Of a DNA stretch of 64,000 bases, positions 1-9,297 are shown piece after piece. How positions within the stretch are numbered: position 1 is the first letter of the stretch; the number at the start of each line of letters is the position of its first letter. Origin of the DNA: Keguizhuia sedimenti. Lineage in GTDB: Bacteria > Pseudomonadota > Gammaproteobacteria > Burkholderiales > Burkholderiaceae_D. The translations under genes and the position numbers were made by a program. Where the stretch lies: positions 124,001 through 188,000 of the forward strand of contig JAUYVH010000007.1 in NCBI GenBank assembly GCA_030715135.1. Reading direction: 5' to 3'. The notes beneath the pieces are model-generated. The model made no database searches. It saw only the letters and a list, made by a program, of their open reading frames with translations, and had not been told where the DNA came from.

Positions 1-687
1 AAGCGGCAGCTTGATGTTGCCGCCGGATTCGGGCGCCGCATCCCTGGGCACAGGTTGTGAGGCCAGCCATGCCGAAACGGCGCTGATTTCCTCGACGGTA
101 ATCCGGTTGGCGATCTGCGCCATGCAATCGGGCGCGGCGGCGCGGCGCGTGCCGTTTTTCCAGTTGCCGAACTGCGCGTTGAGATAATCACGCGGCAGCC
201 CGATCAGTCCCGGAATATTGGGAGCAATGCCCATCAGGTTCTTGCCGTGACAGGAAACGCAGGCGGGTATGTTCTTGTTCTGGTCGCCGGACAATGCCAA
301 AACCTTGCCGCGTTCCAGCGTGGAAGGCGGGACATTGGGCGTCTGTGGAGCGGGATAGGGCGCATGGAGCTGCGAAAAATAGACGGCCATCTCCTTCAGG
401 TAGTCGTCCGACAGATGATCCACCATGTAGGTCATCATCGGCCAGCTGCGCCGTCCTTCGCGGAAGTGAATAAGCTGGTTATAGAGATACCCGGCGGGTT
501 TTCCGGCAATGCGCGGATAGTAGCCTTCACTTGTATTCTTACCTTCGAGGCTATGGCAGGCCGTGCAGGCCATGACACGCTGTTCGATCGTATCCTTTAC
601 CGTCGTTTGTGCTTGGGTAGTGACGCATGCAAGGGCAGCTGTGATTGCCGAAAAACCAAGAGCTGCCCTCTTCAGCCTTATGTTCAT
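1..687 (-). CDS. Diheme c-type cytochrome (3' end outside window)
   Basis: Translating the minus strand from the ATG at 687 gives a signal peptide (MNIRLKRAALGFSAITAALA...) and a mature part with two heme sites, CTACH at residues 41-45 and CVSCH at 143-147. Each is followed by cytochrome c553/class I-like sequence, so this is a periplasmic two-domain diheme cytochrome, as found in electron-transfer chains to terminal oxidases and reductases. The frame is open to the left edge, so the C-terminus is missing. The partner is unknown because the downstream gene lies outside the window. I see no strong FNR-type box upstream. Family assignment is firm; the specific role is not. Confidence 0.88.
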   Translation of the reverse strand, partial: MNIRLKRAALGFSAITAALACVTTQAQTTVKDTIEQRVMACTACHSLEGKNTSEGYYPRIAGKPAGYLYNQLIHFREGRRSWPMMTYMVDHLSDDYLKEMAVYFSQLHAPYPAPQTPNVPPSTLERGKVLALSGDQNKNIPACVSCHGKNLMGIAPNIPGLIGLPRDYLNAQFGNWKNGTRRAAAPDCMAQIANRITVEEISAVSAWLASQPVPRDAAPESGGNIKLPL

Positions 688-1190
688 CAAGGAATACAGT
701 TCTTCAAAAAGGCACTTGCCGCGATAGTGCATATCACAATGTTTCATAAACCATGCATCCAGTAAGTGTTCATTATTTCCATACAGGCGGAATTATGAAC
801 TGCAATCAAGTTCTTAAACAGTTGCAGATATCATTAAAAAAACCATATCAGTTTTTGCTGTTACGCTGATTTCGCGCACGGGAGACTCTTGATTGATTGC
901 ATTTTTTTTAATTAAGTTCCGTATTTCGGCGTGGACGAGAATAAGGATTCCTATCTGATATGCAATTTCCGTGGCCTTCTGGATCTGTTTTTCATCCTCC
1001 GAAGAAGGGACAATTGTTTCATGCATCCGGATCTGGGAACGGGCAAACCGGTAAATCCATGGCAAGAGACTTTATGAAAGAGCGGACATTTTGTTTTCGG
1101 GAAGATTCCGTTTTCCTGGAGTCGCTTGCCGTGCATGAAGCCAGATCAATAAGCAATGCCTGGCAGCTATATTAGAGGTACTTAAAGTCA
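688..1190. other. AT-rich intergenic stretch with no supported gene
   Basis: This 500-base gap separates the divergent cytochrome and MocR genes. It is AT-rich and must hold both promoters, but I cannot place a -35/-10 pair with confidence. An 83-codon minus-strand frame (1065 to 814) is open but has only a weak ribosome site and resembles no family I know. Confidence 0.4.
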
Positions 1191-2615
1191 ATGAAACGAT
1201 ATGAAGCGCTGGCTGAAGAGATCGCAGACTCGATTCGCACCGGCGTCATGAAAACCGGCGACAGGCTGCCGTCCGTCCGGCAAGCCAGCACGAGCCGTAA
1301 TGTCAGTCCTTCGACAGTCTTTGAAGCCTATTACCTGCTGGAAGCAAGGGGCCTGATCCGGGCTCGCGAACGATCAGGCTATTATGTGACCGCCGGTTCA
1401 CAGAAGCTGCCACCCGAACCGGAAATCAACCTTCATGCCGATACCAGGACCAAGGCGGTCGATGTCAGCGAACTGGTGTTCGAGGTGCTGGAATCGATCA
1501 AATCCCGGGATGTCACTCCTTTCGGATCGGCGTTTCCGGACCCGACGCTTTTTCCTTTGCAGCGCCTGGCGAAGTCGATGGCATCGTCCGTCCGGAAAAT
1601 GGATCCGTGGAGCACGCTGGAGGATCTCGCGTTCGGCAATGCGAACCTGCGGCGGCAAATCGCACTACGTTACCTGTCCGACGGCCTGCAGATCCAACCG
1701 GACGAGATCGTTATCACCAATGGTGCAATGGAAGCGCTTAACCTGTGTCTGGCAGCCGTGGCTCGACCGGGCGATAGCGTCATTATCGAGTCGCCGGCAT
1801 TTTATGGCGCCTTGCAGGCTCTTGAAAGAGCAGGGCTTCGTGCAATTGAAGTGCCGACTCATCCAAGGCAGGGAATCGACCTGGCGGTCCTTGCCCAAGT
1901 GCTCGAGCGCAGCCGTCCTAAAGCATGCTGGCTGATGACCAATTTTCAGAATCCGCTGGGAAGCCTGATGCCGGACGAACGAAAACAGGAACTGGTTGAA
2001 ATGCTGACGCGCTTCGAAGTTCCTTTAATCGAAGATGATGTATACGGCGAATTATATTTTGGGAACAAGCGCCCGGTATCGGCCAAGGCATTCGATACGA
2101 TGGGCCTGGTCATGCACTGCTCATCGTTTTCAAAATGCCTGGCTCCAGGGTACAGGATAGGTTGGGCCGCCGCAGGGCGCTACACGCAGTCCGTCGCAAG
2201 ATGCAAGATGACTACTACTCTGGCGGCATCGGCGCCGACCCAGGCAGCGTTGGCGGATTATCTTTCCAAGGGAGGATATGACAAGCATTTGCGCCAGTTG
2301 CGCAACACATTCGCGGACTACCAATCCGCCTACATGCAGGCCGTCGTCAAATACTTCCCCGCAGGCACGCGCTCGACCAGGCCTGACGGAGGTTATTTCT
2401 TGTGGATAGAGCTGCCCGATGCAATTGATACGCTCGAACTGCACCGGCAGGCGATCGCATTGGGAATCAGCATTGCGCCGGGCCCGATGTTTTCCGCGCA
2501 GCGCGGCTTCAGGAATTGCATGCGGCTGAACTACGGCCATCCATGGAATGGAAGGACGGAAGAGGCGTTGAAGGTACTGGGAAAACTTATCCAGGCGAAG
2601 CAGCGGACTGTTTAG
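1191..2615 (+). CDS. MocR/PdxR-type GntR regulator fused to an aminotransferase domain
   Basis: The 474-residue protein has a GntR winged helix-turn-helix at residues 1-70 (KRYEALAEEIADSIRTG...LPSVRQ) and a fold-type I aminotransferase domain from about 100 to 465. The PLP-binding lysine is K315 in SSFSKCLAPGYRIGW, the usual SFSK-x3-PGxRxGW motif. Such proteins are transcription factors that use PLP or an amino-acid adduct as effector; many regulate vitamin B6, GABA or taurine genes. The length is normal for the family. The gene is monocistronic and divergent from the cytochrome. The target cannot be read from the sequence, since no obvious B6 or amino-acid gene is adjacent. Confidence 0.9.
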   Translation: MKRYEALAEEIADSIRTGVMKTGDRLPSVRQASTSRNVSPSTVFEAYYLLEARGLIRARERSGYYVTAGSQKLPPEPEINLHADTRTKAVDVSELVFEVLESIKSRDVTPFGSAFPDPTLFPLQRLAKSMASSVRKMDPWSTLEDLAFGNANLRRQIALRYLSDGLQIQPDEIVITNGAMEALNLCLAAVARPGDSVIIESPAFYGALQALERAGLRAIEVPTHPRQGIDLAVLAQVLERSRPKACWLMTNFQNPLGSLMPDERKQELVEMLTRFEVPLIEDDVYGELYFGNKRPVSAKAFDTMGLVMHCSSFSKCLAPGYRIGWAAAGRYTQSVARCKMTTTLAASAPTQAALADYLSKGGYDKHLRQLRNTFADYQSAYMQAVVKYFPAGTRSTRPDGGYFLWIELPDAIDTLELHRQAIALGISIAPGPMFSAQRGFRNCMRLNYGHPWNGRTEEALKVLGKLIQAKQRTV

Positions 2616-2668
2616 GCCTGTTGCGAAACTTAAGCTAAGGCGTCAAACCGTTAAATGTAGCCATTTAT

Positions 2669-2854
2669 TCAAACCAGTACATGCAAGGCGGTTTTGACGG
2701 CCGCAATCAGGATGCCGACAAACGCTACGGCAGCGACAATGCCTACCAGGATGATGTGAGCAGGATCCGCTTTGGCATCTGCTTCCAGCCCGGCCCGCTT
2801 GCGCACGCCGAAGAATCCCCATAAAACCGTTCTGGTCAACTGAAGTAATTTCAT
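2669..2854 (-). CDS. DUF2970 small membrane protein
   Basis: The 61-residue protein has a basic N-terminus (KLLQLTRTVLWGFFGVRKRAG) and one hydrophobic helix (AHIILVGIVAAVAFVGILIAAV). This is the layout of DUF2970, a family of small inner-membrane proteins common in Betaproteobacteria and of unknown function. It lies convergent to the MocR gene, 53 bases from its stop. Length and motif fit the family well. Confidence 0.75.
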   Translation of the reverse strand: MKLLQLTRTVLWGFFGVRKRAGLEADAKADPAHIILVGIVAAVAFVGILIAAVKTALHVLV

Positions 2855-3129
2855 CTTTTTCTCACGCAGGTAAGGAGACTGTCTTCCGGAAATGCTTACT
2901 TTGACGGATATTCAGTACATCGTACAGGCTCAGCTCGTGCTGAAAAAGCATATCAGTTGCAGCGGTGGATATCTGCGATTGGAAAAGATGAGTTGCATTA
3001 ACCAAATAGTAAGACGTTGCCCAGGATTGAAAACGGATGCTTCAGCAGGATATGAGTGTACCGGCTTCATCGATTGTCATTAGCGGGGAAAAATTGATAA
3101 ATTCGTAGCTGGAAAACAGTCTTATGTTT

Positions 3130-4332
3130 TTATTTGCGTCGCTCAAGCCAATGTGAATATTTTTTCTTCTTGATCATTCCTATGCATGAGTTTAAGTATT
3201 TTGCAAAATAGCTGTCTTTCTTGGACTGGTTAACCAGCCACATTTTGGCGGCTCGCAGCCGATTGCTTGTCCTGATTTGCAGGATGTTCTTCGTGTCCGA
3301 AAGCATTTGCATGTAGGAGCGATAAATCAAGACCCGCTCGAAAGGGTGATCGGCGCCAAGCAATGCATATTTGTATTCTTCTCCGCCCCATTCGAGATTG
3401 AATTCTTTTGCTTCGCGGCGGATGGATTCGCATACTGCAAGATAACAGCTCAATGTGCCAAGGCGAAATTGATTGTACTGTGGATCATGCGCATTGACAT
3501 GTGAAGTCACCGTTTTTCCCGTCTGGTAGCAGATGGCGCCCGCACAAACCCGTCCGTCTATTCTGATCAAGCTGATGAAACCGCAACGTTTTGCAAGCCT
3601 GATGATGCGTGCAATATCTTCCTGGCTGAGATGAACAATCTTGTGTTTTTCCGCCATTCTCATCCTGTTGAATTCAATGACGGAAAGCAGATCTTCTTCC
3701 AGAATATTGCCTGCCTCCTGAACCTCATGGACAAAAGAAGGGAAGGCACGTCTTAACCGGCTAAGGTGATGCTTGATGTTTTTACGGGTCGCTTTACCAA
3801 GCATTGCTGTATATGCTTGCTCTGTTGGAGGGAGCGCAATAATAATGTATACAGTGCCGGGAAAGCGTTGCACGGCATAGCCGAGGTTTTCTACATCAGA
3901 AGATATTTCATTGAATACGATTTTTTTGACCGATCCGTACGTACTGAAAATATAGCCGGCAAACTTTGCAATCTCATCTTTGCCGATTCTGAACACTTCG
4001 TTTATGACAGCAATTTCATGCTGGTCATGCTTGAAGAGCAGCGCGGCAATTACCTGATTATCTTTGACTGCGATATAGGAATCGGCATTGCGCAGGCTTT
4101 CATGCACTTCCAGATGCGGTATGGAAGAAAAGAGGCTTCCGTAAAGTTCATCCAGTATTTTCCCCATGAAAGGCGGCACTTTATTTTCACAGGTGATGAT
4201 GAAATCGTCTCCAATGTCCGGCTTTCTTTTACAACTGGAGGACAAAAGAGCTTCATCAAACTCATTGCTTTTCAGGATTGGAAACACCATGCTCGTTGAC
4301 CATTTCATGGTATAGCCTTGCTTTAAAAGCAT
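3130..4332 (-). CDS. GNAT/FemAB-like acyltransferase (BioF2-type domain)
   Basis: The 400-residue soluble protein has a C-terminal half typical of the Acetyltransf_6 (CelD/BioF2, FemAB-like) fold, including SLIRIDGRVCAGAICYQTG and EWGGEEYKYALLGADHPFE. Members transfer acyl or aminoacyl groups, often in exopolysaccharide or cell-wall synthesis; the substrate here is unknown. AAGGA lies just before the start at 4332. The gene and its surroundings (about 2.9-4.4 kb) are visibly richer in A/T than neighbouring genes, which hints at separate ancestry. No glycosyltransferase or peptidoglycan gene is adjacent. Confidence 0.6.
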   Translation of the reverse strand: MLLKQGYTMKWSTSMVFPILKSNEFDEALLSSSCKRKPDIGDDFIITCENKVPPFMGKILDELYGSLFSSIPHLEVHESLRNADSYIAVKDNQVIAALLFKHDQHEIAVINEVFRIGKDEIAKFAGYIFSTYGSVKKIVFNEISSDVENLGYAVQRFPGTVYIIIALPPTEQAYTAMLGKATRKNIKHHLSRLRRAFPSFVHEVQEAGNILEEDLLSVIEFNRMRMAEKHKIVHLSQEDIARIIRLAKRCGFISLIRIDGRVCAGAICYQTGKTVTSHVNAHDPQYNQFRLGTLSCYLAVCESIRREAKEFNLEWGGEEYKYALLGADHPFERVLIYRSYMQMLSDTKNILQIRTSNRLRAAKMWLVNQSKKDSYFAKYLNSCIGMIKKKKYSHWLERRK

Positions 4333-4398
4333 ACATCCTTAAAGACATAATTCGATTCCATATTGCTGGCTTGCTCTCAATTAAGGCATTTGGCTTCC

Positions 4399-5997
4399 TT
4401 AGCGTGATGCCTTGTTGACACTTGAATGGTTCGAAGCTGGAGAATTCGCTTGCATGCTGTCTTGCACATCCAGATTGACTGCTGCCAATGCGCTTGGCGC
4501 AGGTCCGTGAAGCACTTCCCCATCGACTGCAAACCGCGATCCGTGGCAGGGGCAGTCCCATGACTTCTCCGCAGAATTCCAGTGCACTACGCAGCCAAGA
4601 TGCGTGCATTTGGCGGAGACAGCGTGCAACCCGCCTTGCTCGTCACGATACACGGCAATTTTGTTTATTCCGTCTTGGACAATAGCACCTTGCCCCATGG
4701 CGATTTCCTGGGCCGATTCGACTTCGCCGCGTTTTGCCCAGTCCGCATAATGGGAAAGGGTATCGACCTGTTCGCTCACGAAGTCCTTGATGCCATGCTT
4801 GACTTTGCGTGACGGATCATAGATTTCTTCCAATGCGTTGCTGCGCCCTGCGATAAGATCGGTGATGATCATCGCGCCGATCGTGCAATGCGTCATTCCG
4901 TTACCGGAGTCGCCGGTGATGATGTACACATTCTTCTCGTCTGGCGGATTGCGGCCGAGGTATGCCGGGCCGTCAGACGGTTCCATGACTTCCCCGGACC
5001 AACGGTATTCAACCGTTTTCGCCATGGGAAAGTGCTCCCTGGCCCAGCGTTCGATTTCGTCGTACCGATGTTCAGGATGATGATCCTCTCCCACCTTATG
5101 GTCGGCTCCGCCAACTACCAGAATCTCGTGATCTGCGTTGGGATTGGGGGTCTCAAGGCGAACGTAGTAATACGGATCGCCGGTATCCCACAAGAGCATG
5201 CGCGGAACGGAATTTTTCGGGACACGCATTCCAATAACATAGGTGCGGTAGCCTGCCTGCTTTGTGTGCATCACAACCCTGTTGCGGAATGGCGTGTTGG
5301 TAGCCACCACAACTGACTTGGCATGGATCTTGTTGGAATCTGTGCTCACCGTCTGCAGGCGTTCATCTCCGTCTATGCTTCGCGCACGGGTCTTGCAATA
5401 GATTTGTCCGCCCAAGTGGATAAACGCCCAGGCCAGGCCGGCCAGATATTTGAGGGGATGAAACTGGGCCTGGTTTTTATATTTCACGCACGGGCCGGTG
5501 TCAAAATTCAATCCCGGAACGCGGGTCAGCAGTTCGACATCGACTCCGGCGCTGCGCGCCACCCTGAATTCCCGGTTCAGGTCCTTGAATCCGTTTTCGG
5601 GCAAGCTGTATAAATACCCGTCCAGGCGCTCGAATTCACACTCGATTTTTTCGCTTGCAACAATGGATTCAACCAGGTCGATTGCCTGTGCGAACCCGCC
5701 GGCGATCAAGCGCGCCTTTTTCGCGCCGAATCCTTTCTTGATATCGACGTACCATTCGTCGGGCGGGAAGAAATGTGCAGTCGTACGGCCGGTTTCGCCT
5801 GCACCAATGCCCATGGCATCAATCAATACGACTTGCTTTCCTTCCTTTGCCAATAAGTAGGCGGTGCTCAGGCCGGCAATGCCGGCGCCGATGACGCACA
5901 CCTCTGTACTGACATCTCTTTCCAGCGGCGGAAAATCAGGCACTTCAGCTGTAGCCATCCAAACCGATTGTGATGCTCCGTTCGTCATTGCTTTCAT
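4399..5997 (-). CDS. FAD-dependent oxidoreductase with C-terminal Rieske 2Fe-2S domain
   Basis: The 532-residue protein starts with a DAO/GlpD-type FAD domain (dinucleotide motif VIGAGIAGLSTAYLLAKEGK near residue 35). It ends with a Rieske domain from about 425 to 515, whose ligands are CTHLGC and CPCHGSRF, two Cys-His pairs. This matches the family of FAD oxidoreductase-Rieske fusions common in bacteria, in which the cluster probably passes electrons to or from the flavin; the substrate is unknown. AAAAGGAAAAACG precedes the start. It stands alone between the acyltransferase and the cupredoxin. No signal peptide is seen, so it is probably cytoplasmic. Confidence 0.85.
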   Translation of the reverse strand: MKAMTNGASQSVWMATAEVPDFPPLERDVSTEVCVIGAGIAGLSTAYLLAKEGKQVVLIDAMGIGAGETGRTTAHFFPPDEWYVDIKKGFGAKKARLIAGGFAQAIDLVESIVASEKIECEFERLDGYLYSLPENGFKDLNREFRVARSAGVDVELLTRVPGLNFDTGPCVKYKNQAQFHPLKYLAGLAWAFIHLGGQIYCKTRARSIDGDERLQTVSTDSNKIHAKSVVVATNTPFRNRVVMHTKQAGYRTYVIGMRVPKNSVPRMLLWDTGDPYYYVRLETPNPNADHEILVVGGADHKVGEDHHPEHRYDEIERWAREHFPMAKTVEYRWSGEVMEPSDGPAYLGRNPPDEKNVYIITGDSGNGMTHCTIGAMIITDLIAGRSNALEEIYDPSRKVKHGIKDFVSEQVDTLSHYADWAKRGEVESAQEIAMGQGAIVQDGINKIAVYRDEQGGLHAVSAKCTHLGCVVHWNSAEKSWDCPCHGSRFAVDGEVLHGPAPSALAAVNLDVQDSMQANSPASNHSSVNKASR

Positions 5998-6220
5998 CGT
6001 TTTTCCTTTTGGAAAGTCCTTTTGTTCATCCGAAAACAGAAGGAGGATTCAACCGTTACGGTTCCGTTGAGAAATAGACAAGAAATCCGGAAAATGGTTT
6101 TGCTCTTCGGCCTGCGATGCGAATATGAGCGAAACCTGCATGCGCTCAATCAAGCGACTGAGCCTATTCGTATCCCAATAATGGATGAAAAGCAGATTTA
6201 CCGGACTCCTTGCTGAAACC

Positions 6221-6547
6221 CTATTTCACGATGAGTACGGCCTTCATGCCGGGATGAAGCGTGCAGACATAGTCGAATGTGCCGCGTTGGCGCGCTTCAA
6301 GTATCCATGACTCGCCGGGTGCGATTTCTGTTGAATTGAAGCCGTGGGCGCTTGCCACTGCATTGTGCGGAAAAGCATCCTTGTTGATCCATTCAACCGT
6401 GTCGCCCACATGAGCCTCCAGGACCCGGGGTGAGAATTGCATGGCCTCGATAATGATCGTGCGATGTACAGGCTCTGCAAATACATGGGATGCGGTTGCG
6501 GCGCACCATGCAGCCGCGATCCATAAAGAGGCGTGGCCTTTGCGCAT
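6221..6547 (-). CDS. Periplasmic cupredoxin (plastocyanin/azurin-like)
   Basis: From the ATG at 6547 the protein is 108 residues with a clear signal peptide (MRKGHASLWIAAAWCAATAS...). The mature domain has the type-1 copper ligands: His in AFPHNAV, then Cys, His and Met in CTLHPGMK. It is a small blue copper protein, probably a periplasmic electron carrier. In-frame ATGs at 6577 and 6616 would lengthen the N-terminus; the last would overlap the upstream gene. I prefer 6547 for the signal-peptide shape. It probably shares a transcript with the DUF4142 gene 40 bases upstream. Electron delivery to the copper nitrite reductase elsewhere in the window is possible but unproven. Confidence 0.82.
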   Translation of the reverse strand: MRKGHASLWIAAAWCAATASHVFAEPVHRTIIIEAMQFSPRVLEAHVGDTVEWINKDAFPHNAVASAHGFNSTEIAPGESWILEARQRGTFDYVCTLHPGMKAVLIVK

Positions 6548-6584
6548 ACCTTTGACCTGATCTGGAAGGGCATGCATGGCGAGC

Positions 6585-7109
6585 TTATTTAAGAGATGAA
6601 TGCAACTGGCTGGCATGGTCGCGGTGGGCGATAAAGGCGGGCCGGACTTTGATCAACAAGGCTTTCAGCTCTTCATTCTTTGCACTGGGAACGAGAGTGG
6701 TGTCGAGTGCATCGATCACGGTCTGGTGATAGGCAACCTCATTGTCCAGATAAGCCTTGTCGAATGCCGTTCCGTTCAGGGCTTTCAGTTTCTCCAGGTT
6801 CTTTGCGCCGCTTTCCTTGAGGCCCTTGCTCGTTTCACTTTCCTCGGGCGTGACATTGAGTTTCCTGACCAATGCGCTCGCTTGTTCGTTAACACCGGTG
6901 TGATCGACCACCATTCGCTTTGCAAAGTCTTTAATCTGATCGTTGCCCGATCTCGTCTCGGCCAATTTCCCGGCCTCAATGTCGACCGAATTGGCAGCGA
7001 CGACGATGCCTGCTATTTGTGCGTCATTTGGAGCGGCCGGTTGGGAATGCGCAAATATGGATGCGATCGCAAATACGGCAGCAGTAAAAAATTCAAAAAG
7101 GGATTTCAT
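6585..7109 (-). CDS. DUF4142 periplasmic protein
   Basis: From the ATG at 7109 (AAAGGATG seven bases upstream) the protein is 174 residues. A signal peptide (MKSLFEFFTAAVFAIASIFA) is followed by the ferritin-like helical DUF4142 domain, with runs such as DQIKDFAKRMVVDHTG and AYHQTVIDALD. DUF4142 proteins are predicted exported four-helix proteins linked to stress or envelope roles, with no assigned reaction. The upstream in-frame ATG at 7172 lacks a ribosome site and would spoil the signal peptide. It is followed closely by the cupredoxin gene. Confidence 0.8.
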   Translation of the reverse strand: MKSLFEFFTAAVFAIASIFAHSQPAAPNDAQIAGIVVAANSVDIEAGKLAETRSGNDQIKDFAKRMVVDHTGVNEQASALVRKLNVTPEESETSKGLKESGAKNLEKLKALNGTAFDKAYLDNEVAYHQTVIDALDTTLVPSAKNEELKALLIKVRPAFIAHRDHASQLHSSLK

Positions 7110-7290
7110 GGCGACATCCTTTGAGAAGCGTGATTGAAATGTGCTTGCTACACACATTAGATAAAACGTCATTTCGTCACGTTCCGAAAAAAAAAGCCGT
7201 CAGATTGGCATTTCCCTTTTTATCGTTTTCCTCATTCGCCAAAAGAACCGGCGCCAGAACTCCCTTAAAATCGAAGCCCGATTGCTCGTG

Positions 7291-7899
7291 CTATGGCCTC
7301 GTCTTTATCTGGCTCAGGAATTCGCTGCGTAGTCCAAAATTGGTCTGCATTTCCCCGAGCAATGCAGAGGTCACGGTCTCTTCTCCGCTCGCCTGAATGC
7401 CGCGGCTTTCCATGCACATGTGGCGGCATTGAATGACGACTCCCACGGACAAGGGCTGGACATATTTCATCAGCGCTCCGGCAATCTGCATGGTCAGGCG
7501 TTCCTGCACTTGCAGGCGCCGGGCAAAACAATCGACCAGGCGTGTGAGCTTCGATAAGCCGACAATTCTTCCATTTGGCGTATAGCCTATCGCAGCGCTT
7601 CCGAAAAATGGCGCCATGTGATGCTCGCAGTGGCTGTACACCGGTATGCCGCGCACGACAATCAGCTCACTGTATTCTTCAGCGCCGTCTTCAAATACCT
7701 TGAGTATTTCTGCCGGGTCTTTTTTGTATCCGGAGGTCCAGTGCTTCCATGCCTTTTCGACGCGGCTCGGCGTCTCCAGCAGTCCCTGGCGTGCCGGGTC
7801 TTCGCCCAAATGGATCAGCAGGCGCCGCCAGTCCTGTTCGGTGAAATGCCGTTCCTCCTGCACATTCTTATTCCAGCGAGAGTGTTCGCAAAGATCCAT
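7291..7899 (-). CDS. folE: GTP cyclohydrolase I
   Basis: The 202-residue protein converts GTP to 7,8-dihydroneopterin triphosphate, the first step of tetrahydrofolate synthesis. Hallmarks are YSHCEHHMAPF and CRHMCMESRGI, which carry the zinc-binding Cys/His residues, and the TxGY-like TSGYKKDPAEILKVFED segment. Length is normal. AGGAAC lies before the ATG at 7899. It sits just downstream of the ECF sigma factor gene on the same strand, 55 bases away, so co-transcription is possible. Many genomes have a second folE; whether this copy is the housekeeping one cannot be told here. Confidence 0.94.
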   Translation of the reverse strand: MDLCEHSRWNKNVQEERHFTEQDWRRLLIHLGEDPARQGLLETPSRVEKAWKHWTSGYKKDPAEILKVFEDGAEEYSELIVVRGIPVYSHCEHHMAPFFGSAAIGYTPNGRIVGLSKLTRLVDCFARRLQVQERLTMQIAGALMKYVQPLSVGVVIQCRHMCMESRGIQASGEETVTSALLGEMQTNFGLRSEFLSQIKTRP

Positions 7900-7953
7900 T
7901 CTGTTCCTTTAGGTTGCATTTAGGTTGCAGTTCGATGGCTGAAGGCCTTGCAT

Positions 7954-8709
7954 TCAAGTGCGTGCCTGTTCTGCTTTATCCTTCGATGCGATGACCGTGC
8001 CTGTGCCTGCGGATTCAGCTTCTTCAAGGCGCTGCAGGGTTCCTTTCACAATCCGGTCGCATCGTTCGCCGTCAAAATTGAATGCATCTTCCAGTCCATA
8101 ATCGATTTCGCGCGACAAAGCTTCTCTCAACAGTCCTTTTGCCCTGAAATACCGCGTCCTCACTGTCGCTTCGGGGATGTTCAGGCATGCTGCAGTTTCT
8201 TCAACGGTCATTTCTTCCAAAGCCCTCAACATGAACACGGTGCGAAATGTGTCCGGCAGATCGTCTATTTTCTTTTCAATTAGTTTTCGCATTTGTGCGC
8301 GCATTGCGATTTCGTCAGGTTGATCCGTTTTCGGCTCATTCCTTGGCATCTGGTTTGCAGAGGCTGCTTCATCAAGTCCAGTGCCAAAATCGATGATTTT
8401 TGCCGTCCGAGCCGTTTTGCGGGAGTGCGCAATGGACTCGTTGACGACGATGCGTGTAAGCCAGGTTGACAGGCTGGATTCGCCGCGAAACTTGCCTAAT
8501 CCGCGATAAGCAAGCAAATAAGCATCCTGCAGCGCATCTTCCGCTTCCGTGTCATCCTTCAGAATACTGCGGGCGGTGCGGTACAGGGCCCGGTTATAGC
8601 GCCGCATCAGCTGCTCAAAGGCGCTTTTATCCCCGGACAGTATGCGATCGAGCAGTTCAGGGTCGGACATATTCCGGTCTGGCGCAGTATTGACGGGTAG
8701 GGCGTGCAT
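7954..8709 (-). CDS. ECF-type RNA polymerase sigma factor
   Basis: From the ATG at 8709 the protein is 251 residues. Region 2 is clear (TEAEDALQDAYLLAYRG and SSLSTWLTRIVVNES), and so is region 4 (LPDTFRTVFMLRALEEMTVE followed by a helix-turn-helix). The C-terminal tail after about residue 215 is longer than in a minimal RpoE-type factor. No anti-sigma gene is adjacent, so control may be by other means. An upstream start at 8787 is possible but adds an unconserved tail. The target promoters are unknown. Confidence 0.88.
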   Translation of the reverse strand: MHALPVNTAPDRNMSDPELLDRILSGDKSAFEQLMRRYNRALYRTARSILKDDTEAEDALQDAYLLAYRGLGKFRGESSLSTWLTRIVVNESIAHSRKTARTAKIIDFGTGLDEAASANQMPRNEPKTDQPDEIAMRAQMRKLIEKKIDDLPDTFRTVFMLRALEEMTVEETAACLNIPEATVRTRYFRAKGLLREALSREIDYGLEDAFNFDGERCDRIVKGTLQRLEEAESAGTGTVIASKDKAEQART

Positions 8710-9297
8710 GGTGACTCGCTTTAATGATGTTCCCGTGACATTAGATGAAACGGGCTTTAACGGCGTTCCCGACCATTTAAAAGGCACGCAATTTATAGGC
8801 GGAGATTGCGGCGCAGACTACCTCAGCCAGGCTTTTTTGCAATGAAATGCGATGTACGCTCTTCATGCAGCTTCCTTTCCCGGTGCAGAATTCTGGATAG
8901 CGGATTTTTGATGTGAAATTGCCGGGATTGCTTTAAGCAACTCCAAGCTGGCTGAAAGTAGCATATCATTCCGGCCGGCAAGCAGCGCTGAAGCCATCTG
9001 CTTGGGCAGAGAAGGCACGTGACAGCTTGCCGGAGCAATGGAGCGATGGCAAATACAGAAGTGTTTTTCGTTTTTCTTGCGGGCGAGTGCGGGCAAGCGC
9101 CGCCTGGGCGAGGCTCGAATGACAGGGCGAATTTAAATTTTGTGCCGCACTACGCGTTCAGTCAGGCATCCAGATGTCAAATATTCATAAACTATCGGTA
9201 CAACACATTTGTGTCGAACTCCGAGTCATTTGATCTGGATCATTATTTTTCGCTCCCCATGTAGGTTACTCTGCGCACACGACAGCAAAAATTCGTA
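8710..9297. other. Intergenic stretch between the sigma factor and the TonB operon
   Basis: About 590 bases with no supported gene. The right end carries the Crp/Fnr-type box at 9230-9243 listed separately. The rest shows only short overlapping open frames with no ribosome sites. Confidence 0.5.
9230..9243 (+). promoter_or_regulatory. FNR/Dnr-type box upstream of the TonB-receptor operon
   Basis: TTGAT-CTGG-ATCAT matches the Crp/Fnr consensus TTGAT-N4-ATCAA at nine of ten fixed positions. Its ten leftmost bases are identical to the nirK box at 16353. It lies 54 bases before the start codon at 9298. A poor -10 (TTACTC, 9266-9271) sits at the spacing expected for an activator centred at -41.5. 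Confidence 0.7.

Noticed and set aside
814-1065. An 83-codon minus-strand frame in the left intergenic gap
   Set aside because: Weak ribosome site, no family similarity I can recall; left as noncoding until conservation is shown.
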